Source: Owenweeksia sp. (GTDB taxonomy: Bacteria; Bacteroidota; Bacteroidia; Flavobacteriales; Schleiferiaceae). Taken from it: a stretch of DNA of 64,000 bases. A model generated the notes under the pieces. The model was not told the origin of the DNA. It saw only the letters and a program-made list of their open reading frames with translations, and made no database searches. The stretch covers positions 1-64,000 of the forward strand of contig JANQPD010000044.1 of NCBI GenBank assembly GCA_028285465.1. The letters are read 5' to 3'. This document shows positions 8,396-16,485 of the stretch, in pieces. The first letter of the stretch is position 1; each line of letters starts with the position of its first letter. Both the position numbers and the translations under genes were made by a program.

Positions 8396-9286
8396 ATGAA
8401 AACACCTCTACTCCTAGCCTCTCTCTTATTTATTTTTTGTGCAACGGCCGTTGCACAGCATCACTTCCCTAAGGATAGTGCAGAGTGGAAAATATGGGTT
8501 ATCAATGATGGTGTCCCGCGCTCAAGTTTTTTACGGGTTTTTTCCTTTTCTTCAGATACAGTCCTAAGCGGACAAGATTTTAAGGTATTAAAACCGGGAT
8601 TATATGGACCAGAGTCCTATATACGTGAGGTGGATTCCTTACATAGAGTGTATTTTTTATATGATCATTCAGATACACTTTCTAACCGGTTGTTATATGA
8701 TTTTTCTAAATCCGTCGGAGATACTATCAACGTTCTGAATAGTTTTGAAGACACAGTAAAATGGGCTATAGTAAGTATAGGCCTGGATTCTGTAGGCTCA
8801 GGCCAGCGCAGGTATCTGGAGGTAAAGCGGGTTGGGTGGAATTACTATGACCGTTGGGTAGAAGGTATTGGCAGTGTAAGGGGTTTATTTGCGCCCGTAC
8901 TTGAACCGTCTGGCTGGTTTGAAACTTCATTCCAACTGGTATGTTTTACCGATAAGGGTACTGGAATGCAGTATGAACCTTTTCCGGATACTACGTACCA
9001 CTGCAACACCCCGGCACATGTGTTTGAAGTAGCAGAACAGGCCTTAAAGCGGCAGGACGTTAAGGTATATCCCAACCCATTTACTGAAAAACTCTTCCTT
9101 GAAAACCAGCAACCCTACCCCACCTACTTTGTGCTGATGACTGCAAAAGGCAAAAAGCTAATACAGGGAAAACTACATGCTTTTGAAAAAAAGGAGCTAA
9201 ACACAGCACATGTAAAAGCCGGGGTATACTTCCTGGATTACAGAACTGAAAAACATACTAAAACCATAAAAGTACTTTGCCGGTGA
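8396..9286 (+). CDS. T9SS type-A sorting domain protein, 296 aa
   Basis: Secreted or cell-surface protein of unknown function. The signal peptide MKTPLLLASLLFIFCATAVAQ is cleaved after AVAQ. The open frame extends upstream to 8315, but that stretch would put 27 residues before the signal peptide and overlap the duplicate remnant, so the ATG at 8396 is used. Residues about 25-215 are beta-rich and unrecognised. The last 75 residues are a type-A T9SS C-terminal domain (VYPNPFTEKLFLEN, GVYFLDYRTEKHTKTIKVL). Such domains direct export through the outer membrane and are removed by PorU, which usually leaves the protein attached to A-LPS. The sorting domain is nearly identical to the solo remnant just upstream. 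Confidence 0.8.
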   Translation: MKTPLLLASLLFIFCATAVAQHHFPKDSAEWKIWVINDGVPRSSFLRVFSFSSDTVLSGQDFKVLKPGLYGPESYIREVDSLHRVYFLYDHSDTLSNRLLYDFSKSVGDTINVLNSFEDTVKWAIVSIGLDSVGSGQRRYLEVKRVGWNYYDRWVEGIGSVRGLFAPVLEPSGWFETSFQLVCFTDKGTGMQYEPFPDTTYHCNTPAHVFEVAEQALKRQDVKVYPNPFTEKLFLENQQPYPTYFVLMTAKGKKLIQGKLHAFEKKELNTAHVKAGVYFLDYRTEKHTKTIKVLCR

Positions 9287-9348
9287 AGCATACATAAAAA
9301 ACCTTAACGGAATTTCATCAAACTTTTAACTTTATAAACCTTACTCTT

Positions 9349-12300
9349 ATGAACACACCAAACATTCTGGCCGCCACCCTGCTGGCCTGCAGCTGCTTTT
9401 CTACAACAGTGGCGCAAAACGACTATGACCCCCAAACGGATTTCTTCGCGTACAAAGCGAAAAAACTGGCCTATTTCGATTCGGTACGCACTGCTAAAAA
9501 CGGCAATATGAAAGGCACCGGTTATACCCAGTTTATGCGCTGGGCACAGCACTGGCAGACATTAGCTGTGAATGACGGAAGTGTGGCCTCCTCCCTCGGC
9601 GCCCGCTACAATGGCTTACAAAGCCCGGGATATTCTACCGGTAATAAGGTATCCGCTACGGTATCCGGCCAATGGACGGAAATAGGGCCGGTAGATCCAC
9701 CGGATGTGCCCCAAACCTCGTGGGGTACCCGGATACAGGGGGCCGGGCGCCTGCATTTTATTGAATTTGACGATGTGAACGGCCGGGTGTTTTGCGGATC
9801 CCCAGCCAGCGGGCTGTTTTACTCCGAAGATAATGGACAAAGCTGGCAGAACGGGGGTATGGATCAGCTCCAGGAAATTGGGGCTTCGCATGTGCAGGTA
9901 GCCAAAAACACCAATAATGGGGAAACCTGGTTCGTAAGCACAGGAGACGGAGACGGGGCATGGAATCCCTCCAACGGGATATGGCGTACCACCGATAAGG
10001 GCGCCAGCTGGGAGAATATTGGCCAGAACAATGCCCTGGGGATTGGAGCTTTCCCTGCGGTTTATTGGGCCCGTTGCAGGAAGATCCTTATACACCCCGC
10101 AAACGAGAACATCTTGTTTGCTGCCTTCCGGCACGGGGTATATAAAACCACCAACGCTCTGGCCACCAATCCGGCCAATGTGAATTGGACACGTGTACTG
10201 GTTCCCGATGCTACCAATGGGGGAGAATTTTTTGATATACAGTTTAAACCGGGCACCAACGGCAGTGTAATAGTGGTCTCCGGCAAAAAGGTGAATATAT
10301 CCTACAATACAGGAACCACCTGGAGCCTGCTGGCTGATTATCCCGATATCGGGAAAACGCCTGCCCAGGAAGAACACCTGATCTCCATACGCTTTGCTCA
10401 AACCGATCCCGATATTTTTTACGGGGCATATGAAAGGCATATATTTAAATGCGATTTAAGCGTCTCGAGTGTTGTTTCCCACTCTGACATTGGTTATGAT
10501 GGGTGGAATGCTAAGTATAGCAGACACCAAGCACTTGGAGTATCCCCATCTGATGAAAATGAAGTTCTAATTGGCAATGTTAACCACATTTGGAAGTCTA
10601 CTGACGGTGGACAAAGCTTTCCATTTGGACAAAGATTAATACAGGGTTACCACGATGACCTGCACTGGATCGAGTACCACAATACTGCCAGTGAGGTATG
10701 GATAGCCACGGACGGGGGAGTGTACAGAACCACGGATGGCGGGCAGAACTGGACCAATCTTTCGCACGGAATGGGGCTGGGGGTGTTTTTTCACCTGAGT
10801 ACCTGTGAAAGTCTTCCCTATGATATTATCGGCTCAGGCTGGGACACCGGGCCTAATCTTCACGACCCGCAATCGGGCAATTTTAAGTGGGTAGCCGTAC
10901 TTGATCCACAGTATGAAGATTATGTGGTAGGAGATGCCTTTGAATCCGTAATAAACGGGAATGATCCCAATGATCCCATCTATTATGTTACGGCTTCAAA
11001 CCACAATTTTGCCAAAGTAAAGCAGGGATCAATAGTAGACCTGAATGTGGGGAGTACAGTGGGGCAGAGAAACTGGTATCAGCACCTGGTTAAGGCCGGG
11101 AACCAGGAAGAAGTGCTTTTTTATGCGGGGAATAAAAAAATTGGCCGCTCTGTAAATGAAGGCAGTTCATGGGAAGCTATTTCACCGGCCGCACAGGATG
11201 GCGGGCATGCAGACCGGCTCTTTTACCGGGTGTGGAACAATCCATCTGCGCAGGATGTGCTCTATACCCAGCGCGTGAATTTTGCCTGGCAAAACGGCCC
11301 TGATCCCGATGCCTTTGTGCTGTACAGATCGGAAAACGCCATGGATAACGCAGCACAGGTAAGCTGGACCGATATTACACCTTCTTTAAGCGGTTACAAT
11401 GGCGGCCAACCCATACGCAAGACCATCCATACAGTTGCCGTAGATGAGGAAAACCCTAAAAAGATATGGGCAACTTTTGGCGGGTATGCGGCAGGAGAAC
11501 CCAAGGTATTAAAATATGACGGTTCTACCTGGTCTGACATTACCGGCAGCGGGCTTGCGGGCCATAATGTTTCGGTCATCTGCCACCAGGAAGGAACAGA
11601 TGGCTTATTGTACGTGGGAACAAATGCAGGGGTATATTACAAAAAGGAGCACGAAACCCAATGGACACAAATTCCCGGTCTGCCTAACTGTATGGTTAAT
11701 GATATGGAAATAAACCTCTGCATGTCGAAAATAAGGGTGTCTACCTTTGGCCGGGGCATATGGGAAGCGGACCTTATAGAACCTACCCTTTCTACCTCAG
11801 AAGTAGATCTCTATATGAAAGACACAGACGAGGACATTGGCCAAACCCCTTCCCCGGGTGTATATACAGATAACGGGCCGGATATATGGTACCGGAATAA
11901 CGATGACGGGCTGGAAAACAGGTATTCCGAAAACCTGGTTTTTGATGGTTCCCCTTTTTGGGTATATGTGCGGGTAAGGAATAAAAGCTGTAAACCCTTT
12001 AACACAGGAGGCAATCTAAGTCTTCACTGGAGCAGGCTCGGGAGCGCTTTTTCATGGCCCTCTGAGTGGGATGGATCTACCGGCAACGGCAACCTGGTAA
12101 GCACGTTGGCAATCCCCCCCATACCAGCCGGAGGAAGTGCCGTAATTGGCTTTGAGTGGGATATGAGTAACTACATCCAAAGTTTTCCTACCGGCAACGT
12201 TTCTGCCTGTCTGCTGGCGAGAATAGAGAACGTTAGCGGAGACCCTATAAGCGCATATCCAACCTTGTACAACAGTGTTAAGAACAACAACAACCTCACT

Positions 12301-13242
12301 ATGAAAAACGTGGTTATACGAGAGGCCCGCTTTTTTAAAGCGGAAAACCGGGTGCCCGTTTTTGTGGGGGGAACGGAAGTGGGAGGAGTCTATGATATTC
12401 ACTTTACCCTTCCTGCGGACTATGAAGGCAGTTCCTTGTTTGATGAAGCCGAGGTTACGGTTCAGTTGGATGAGCAAATATGGGATAGGTGGCTTACCGG
12501 CGGGACACAAAGCCATAATGTAGAAATATTGGATGAACAGAACCGGATATTGATGATCGGAAGTGATGATGCTTCTCTTCAGGCGTTAACTTATGAAGCC
12601 GGAGAACGGGATATGATCGGGGTAGCGGTTAATTTCCTGGTCGACGAAGTAACCGAGCAAAATGAATTTCTTTACGATGTAAGCCAAACCGTTCATGCTT
12701 CCGAAACCATGATCGGAGCGGTGCATTTCCATATCTGGAAAGAGTACCGGGAAGGCTTTGAGGCCTTTGCCGGTGCAGATCAGGAGATCTATTCCTCCGA
12801 AAGTGTAACCTTAAGTGCCGCTCAAATAAACGAACCTGCGGAATACAACTGGTATGATTCGAATGGCCGGTTGATCTACAAGGGTACGGATACTATTATT
12901 CATCCCACGCTTACGGAAAAATACAAGTTAGAAGTTATTTCCTTGCTCGATGGGTTTAAAGACTATGACGAGCTGGAAATTACGGTAAAAGACCCCGAAA
13001 GGCTGGAAATATCTCCTAATCCTGCCAACCGTAAGGTCAGTATTTCCTATAAGACGAGGCAAGCCCTTTCGGCTTATGTAATGCTGGTAAATGTTGCGCA
13101 TAACATTTCGTCTAATTATATCCTGGATATCAGTAAAGATCAAATATCCATAGATATCGCTAATTATCAGTCCGGTATATACAAAGTAATACTCGTTTGT
13201 GATGGCAAAGTGGTAGATGAGGCTTCCCTTTCCGTTCAGTAG
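9349..13242 (+). CDS. T9SS cargo with Asp-box (BNR/sortilin-like) propeller
   Basis: 1297-residue secreted protein. The signal peptide ends near STTVAQ|N (residue 23). Residues about 120-820 contain repeated Asp-box motifs S/T-x-D-x-G-x-x-W: SEDNGQSW, TTDKGASW, STDGGQSF, TTDGGQNW and a variant NEGSSW. These are the turns of sialidase- or sortilin-type beta-propellers. Asp boxes alone do not show sialidase activity and I do not see the catalytic Arg triad. A beta-sandwich region follows, then a PKD-like segment (ETFAGADQEIYSSESVTLSA-like, residues about 1140-1215) and a T9SS sorting domain (LEISPNPANRKVSISY). Likely a surface adhesin or glycan/protein-binding protein. It is 62 bases after the preceding cargo gene and possibly cotranscribed. 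Confidence 0.82.
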   Translation: MNTPNILAATLLACSCFSTTVAQNDYDPQTDFFAYKAKKLAYFDSVRTAKNGNMKGTGYTQFMRWAQHWQTLAVNDGSVASSLGARYNGLQSPGYSTGNKVSATVSGQWTEIGPVDPPDVPQTSWGTRIQGAGRLHFIEFDDVNGRVFCGSPASGLFYSEDNGQSWQNGGMDQLQEIGASHVQVAKNTNNGETWFVSTGDGDGAWNPSNGIWRTTDKGASWENIGQNNALGIGAFPAVYWARCRKILIHPANENILFAAFRHGVYKTTNALATNPANVNWTRVLVPDATNGGEFFDIQFKPGTNGSVIVVSGKKVNISYNTGTTWSLLADYPDIGKTPAQEEHLISIRFAQTDPDIFYGAYERHIFKCDLSVSSVVSHSDIGYDGWNAKYSRHQALGVSPSDENEVLIGNVNHIWKSTDGGQSFPFGQRLIQGYHDDLHWIEYHNTASEVWIATDGGVYRTTDGGQNWTNLSHGMGLGVFFHLSTCESLPYDIIGSGWDTGPNLHDPQSGNFKWVAVLDPQYEDYVVGDAFESVINGNDPNDPIYYVTASNHNFAKVKQGSIVDLNVGSTVGQRNWYQHLVKAGNQEEVLFYAGNKKIGRSVNEGSSWEAISPAAQDGGHADRLFYRVWNNPSAQDVLYTQRVNFAWQNGPDPDAFVLYRSENAMDNAAQVSWTDITPSLSGYNGGQPIRKTIHTVAVDEENPKKIWATFGGYAAGEPKVLKYDGSTWSDITGSGLAGHNVSVICHQEGTDGLLYVGTNAGVYYKKEHETQWTQIPGLPNCMVNDMEINLCMSKIRVSTFGRGIWEADLIEPTLSTSEVDLYMKDTDEDIGQTPSPGVYTDNGPDIWYRNNDDGLENRYSENLVFDGSPFWVYVRVRNKSCKPFNTGGNLSLHWSRLGSAFSWPSEWDGSTGNGNLVSTLAIPPIPAGGSAVIGFEWDMSNYIQSFPTGNVSACLLARIENVSGDPISAYPTLYNSVKNNNNLTMKNVVIREARFFKAENRVPVFVGGTEVGGVYDIHFTLPADYEGSSLFDEAEVTVQLDEQIWDRWLTGGTQSHNVEILDEQNRILMIGSDDASLQALTYEAGERDMIGVAVNFLVDEVTEQNEFLYDVSQTVHASETMIGAVHFHIWKEYREGFEAFAGADQEIYSSESVTLSAAQINEPAEYNWYDSNGRLIYKGTDTIIHPTLTEKYKLEVISLLDGFKDYDELEITVKDPERLEISPNPANRKVSISYKTRQALSAYVMLVNVAHNISSNYILDISKDQISIDIANYQSGIYKVILVCDGKVVDEASLSVQ

Positions 13243-13739
13243 GTAAGGGTAACAACCAAAAAGATGTGGCAGGTCTCGTTTTTAATGCAAAAAAACAGAC
13301 ACGATGCCCAATAGGGCAAAGATTTGATAGTAAAAAGGCAGCAATGAAGGAATAAAACATATAATGGCTGATTATAGGGAACGCCACAAAATGCGGAAGG
13401 TCATGATGGAGGTGCTAAAGAAGTGCTGAATGCAGTTTACTACAGGGTAATGAGTGCAAGAAAATGTGCGGAATATTATTTGATACAATACAGCGATATG
13501 CTATTTCATAGCAGGTGTTACCTCAACCCTGATTACTCGGTCATAGTCCGCACTGCAAAAAAACTTGAAGGTTTAGTGTCTTTGGTCCTTTAGGAAATGT
13601 ATTTGAGTGCCTGGAGCACGCTCTTCTATTCCAAAAGGCGCTAGGATCCGTCTCATTTTATAACACTTAGTTGAGAAGGCATTGCTGTTACTTGGATGTC
13701 AACTTTTTATACATCGAACACGCGTTACTTGAAAAAAGC
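13243..13739. other. 497-base intergenic region without a clear gene
   Basis: The gap lies between two convergent genes. I see no tRNA, no strong terminator and no recognisable protein family. It contains one small hairpin (TGCCC-AATA-GGGCA, 13305-13318) without a T-run. It also contains an open frame from just after a stop at 13375-13377 to a stop at 13591-13593; its only ATG (13450) would give 47 residues, MSARKCAEYYLIQYSDMLFH and onward. Nothing supports its translation. This may be a remnant of a lost gene. Confidence 0.4.
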
Positions 13740-15131
13740 TTATTCAGCAAGCACACCGGCAGTGGCTTCAAGTTTAGCCAATACCTGGTTGAGTTTTGCC
13801 TGCAATTCCAACTGCTTTTCACTGCTTTCTAAAAACTTGATCTCCCGTTGGTTGATCAAAAAGAGGGAGCTTTCCCCGTTTTCAAACTTTATGATCTCTG
13901 CCTGTAACAGGCCCTGGTAGTTTTCTACCATACTCCTGGTTTCATTTAGCTGAGACAGCGTAAGGTCCAGTTCTAAGCGCAGGGCCTCTACCTTGTTTTG
14001 TAAGTCGCGTTGCTTAAACTGTCTTTCATAGCGGGTATCTCTTAACTTAACGTTGGTTTTGCGAATGGCCGCCCGTTCCTTTCGCAAAAACAAGGGAAAA
14101 CTCGCACTTAAGCCCCACTGGTAATTGCCCGGTGCGTATTCACTGAAAAAATCATCCCCGGCCACTGGTTCGTTCAAAAACTTATAGTTCAGGTCTAACT
14201 GGGGTTTCAATTGCTCCCGGTTTAGCCTTTGTTCTATGTCGAGCTGATCTATTTTCAGGCTATAGAATTGAAGCTGCGGGTGCTCTTCCAGCCATGCCTC
14301 GTTCAAATCCGGAATAGGGACCTCATATTGATAAAAGGGAAGCGTAGTTGGCGCCAACTCCAAAGGTACCAGGCCATCCAGCCATAGGTAAGTTTCCAGC
14401 CTGCGGGAAGCATAGTTGTACGCTACTTCTGCCTTTTGCCTGCTCAACAAGCGGGTTTGGTATTGTATGTAGGCCTCCAGCGTGTCAATAAAGGGCTCTT
14501 CTCCAATCAAGGCATTTTGGCGTACAATGCTAAAGCGCTGTTGGGCCAGTTCTACACCATCTTTATACAGTTCAAAAACGGTATAGCTGCGGTACCACTC
14601 CCAATAGTCCTGCAAAGCCTCTTGGTACAGTTGGTTAAGTGCCCATTGTATTTCAAAATCTGCCGCCTCCTGCATAAGGCGTGCCTGTTTGAGCATAGCC
14701 CTGCGCTCATCGATAAAGAGTCCGCGGCCAACCGTCAAAGAGAGGTCGGCATACCACAAACCGGCTGAAGGGACGTTGTTCTGGTCGTTGAGAAAAATAC
14801 CACTGTTTTGCTCATAGCCTGTTTTAGCAGAGAGCCCGTACCAGGCAGGTATTTGCACGCCTGCATCCTGCAGGCGGAAATACGTTTTGTCGTCAAAATA
14901 CTTTTGCCGGGTTTCGTTAAACAGCTTTGGGTCAAAATTCCCACTAGCCTTTAACCGCTCTGCGTCTGCCCTATCCCGGGCCAGGCGTGCCTGCAACACC
15001 ATGGGATGGTTTTCCTTCACCAGGCCCAAGAAAGCACCGGCATTGAGCAAAGTAGTATCCCCACCCGTTTGCGCAACCGCTCCGAAGCTGACCAGAAAGA
15101 AAAGTAGCCAGCTATTTCTCAGACTTCTCAT
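13740..15131 (-). CDS. TolC-family outer-membrane efflux protein
   Basis: 463-residue outer-membrane channel of a tripartite exporter. The signal peptide MRSLRNSWLLFFLVSFGAVAQ is cleaved after AVAQ. Two OEP repeats of long alpha-helical hairpins follow: residues about 35-230 with ARLARDRADAERLKASGNFDPKLF, and 270-463 with the helices ending QLELQAKLNQVLAKLEATAG. The frame extends 38 codons further upstream, but those residues do not fit and the ATG at 15131 starts the signal peptide; with that start the gene overlaps the HlyD gene by 20 bases. Last gene of the TetR-ABC-HlyD-TolC operon. It is expected to dock with the HlyD adaptor to form a continuous exit duct. Confidence 0.88.
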   Translation of the reverse strand: MRSLRNSWLLFFLVSFGAVAQTGGDTTLLNAGAFLGLVKENHPMVLQARLARDRADAERLKASGNFDPKLFNETRQKYFDDKTYFRLQDAGVQIPAWYGLSAKTGYEQNSGIFLNDQNNVPSAGLWYADLSLTVGRGLFIDERRAMLKQARLMQEAADFEIQWALNQLYQEALQDYWEWYRSYTVFELYKDGVELAQQRFSIVRQNALIGEEPFIDTLEAYIQYQTRLLSRQKAEVAYNYASRRLETYLWLDGLVPLELAPTTLPFYQYEVPIPDLNEAWLEEHPQLQFYSLKIDQLDIEQRLNREQLKPQLDLNYKFLNEPVAGDDFFSEYAPGNYQWGLSASFPLFLRKERAAIRKTNVKLRDTRYERQFKQRDLQNKVEALRLELDLTLSQLNETRSMVENYQGLLQAEIIKFENGESSLFLINQREIKFLESSEKQLELQAKLNQVLAKLEATAGVLAE

Positions 15132-16485
15132 TCTTTGCCTGTTTGTTAGGTTCACCCGAATGTTCCGCTTCATAATAATCCGGCGGGAAACCGTTGATCT
15201 GCCGCCATAGTTCATACCAGATGGGTACATCCAGAAGCAGGGCAAAACTATTGGCTCCTGCGCCTACCCGCAAACCTTTGGGCCAGGGAGCCTCTTCTTT
15301 GTCCGGGGCAATCAATATACGGTAGCGGCCGTTTTCGCTGGTGAAATTGTCAATCGCCACAATCTCTCCCCCAAAAGTACCTGTAGAGATACCCGGCCAA
15401 CCTGAAAATATTATAGCGGGCCAACCGTCAAACTGAATGCGTATGTCTTGCCCTTTGTTCAGCAATGGCAGGTCTAAGGGTTTTACATACATTTCTACAG
15501 CCAGTTGGTACTCGGCCGGCATGATGGTCACTAAGCGTTCTCCTTCTTTAAGGGTTTCTCCAATACCGGTAAGCACGGCTTTGGTAATATACCCATCCTG
15601 CGGAGCGGTAATGTAATAAAAGCCGGTACGTACGCTATAATTACTGTACTGGTTCTGCAACTTGGTAACACTGGCTTCCGCATCATACATAGCGCTTAAG
15701 GTGGCGTATTTTTCGCTTTCAGCTTTGGATATTTTATCCTTGAAATCTGCGCGTATGGAATTCAGTTGTACACGGGCGTTGATCACATCGTTACGCGAGC
15801 TCAGGAGCTTACTCTCCTGTGAAATGGTTTTGGCCTGGGTTTCCTGAAGCTTGAGTTTCCGGTTTTCCAGGTCTGTTTTTGATTTCAAGCCTTGTTCAAA
15901 GAGCTTTTCAAAGCGCTCAAACTGCGCGGTGGCGATCTTCTCATTGGTACGGGCTGCTTGGAGGTCAATGCTATCGGCGGTGACCTTTAACTTAGATTGT
16001 TCCAGCTTGTTCCGGGCCTGCTCCAGCTTTAACCTCAGGTTTGCATTCAGTGCATCGATCTGGCTGTCCAGGGCCTTTACTTTTTCCATATAAGAAAGCA
16101 CGGAAGACTCTTTGGCCTTGATCTGCTCTTCGGTACGTTGCAATAGGTTGGGATCGAAGTACGCGTCTTTGATCTCCGAAATATTCACGATGGTATCGCC
16201 TTTCTGCACAAAGTCGCCTTCCTGTACATACCATTTCTCGATCCTGCCCGAAATAAGCGAAGGAATGGATTGAGGACGTTGTTCCGGCTGTAAGGAAGTG
16301 ACATACCCTTTGGCCCTGATGTTTTGTGTCCAGGGCAAAAAGAGTACGGCAAGTGCCAGGAGGGCCGTAGATATAATGATCGTATTCCGCTTGCGCTTGC
16401 TTCTAAGCTTGTTAAAAACAGAAAGAGATTTGTAATTGTCGCGATTGATGCTTCCCGCAACGCTCTTTTCAGATATGTTTAGCAT
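15112..16485 (-). CDS. HlyD-family membrane-fusion (adaptor) protein
   Basis: 457-residue periplasmic adaptor. A short cytoplasmic N-terminus is followed by one transmembrane helix (residues about 35-52, NTIIISTALLALAVLFLPW). The lipoyl-like half motif (ISGRIEKWYVQEGDFVQKGDTIV), a long coiled-coil hairpin (about residues 95-275), and the second lipoyl half (ITAPQDGYITKAVLTGIGETLKEGERLVTI) follow. The C-terminal beta-barrel domain ends in a charged Lys/Glu tail. It bridges the ABC protein in the inner membrane to the TolC protein. The gene overlaps the ABC gene by 7 bases and the TolC gene by 20, consistent with translational coupling and fixed stoichiometry. Confidence 0.9.
   Translation of the reverse strand: MLNISEKSVAGSINRDNYKSLSVFNKLRSKRKRNTIIISTALLALAVLFLPWTQNIRAKGYVTSLQPEQRPQSIPSLISGRIEKWYVQEGDFVQKGDTIVNISEIKDAYFDPNLLQRTEEQIKAKESSVLSYMEKVKALDSQIDALNANLRLKLEQARNKLEQSKLKVTADSIDLQAARTNEKIATAQFERFEKLFEQGLKSKTDLENRKLKLQETQAKTISQESKLLSSRNDVINARVQLNSIRADFKDKISKAESEKYATLSAMYDAEASVTKLQNQYSNYSVRTGFYYITAPQDGYITKAVLTGIGETLKEGERLVTIMPAEYQLAVEMYVKPLDLPLLNKGQDIRIQFDGWPAIIFSGWPGISTGTFGGEIVAIDNFTSENGRYRILIAPDKEEAPWPKGLRVGAGANSFALLLDVPIWYELWRQINGFPPDYYEAEHSGEPNKQAKNEKSEK

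Noticed and set aside
9616-10440. 274-codon minus-strand frame
   Set aside because: Antisense shadow of the Asp-box T9SS gene, whose signal peptide, repeats and sorting domain all read on the plus strand.
13450-13593. 47-aa open frame in the 500-base gap
   Set aside because: No ribosome-binding context, no homology recognised and no packing against neighbours; kept only as a note in the gap entry.
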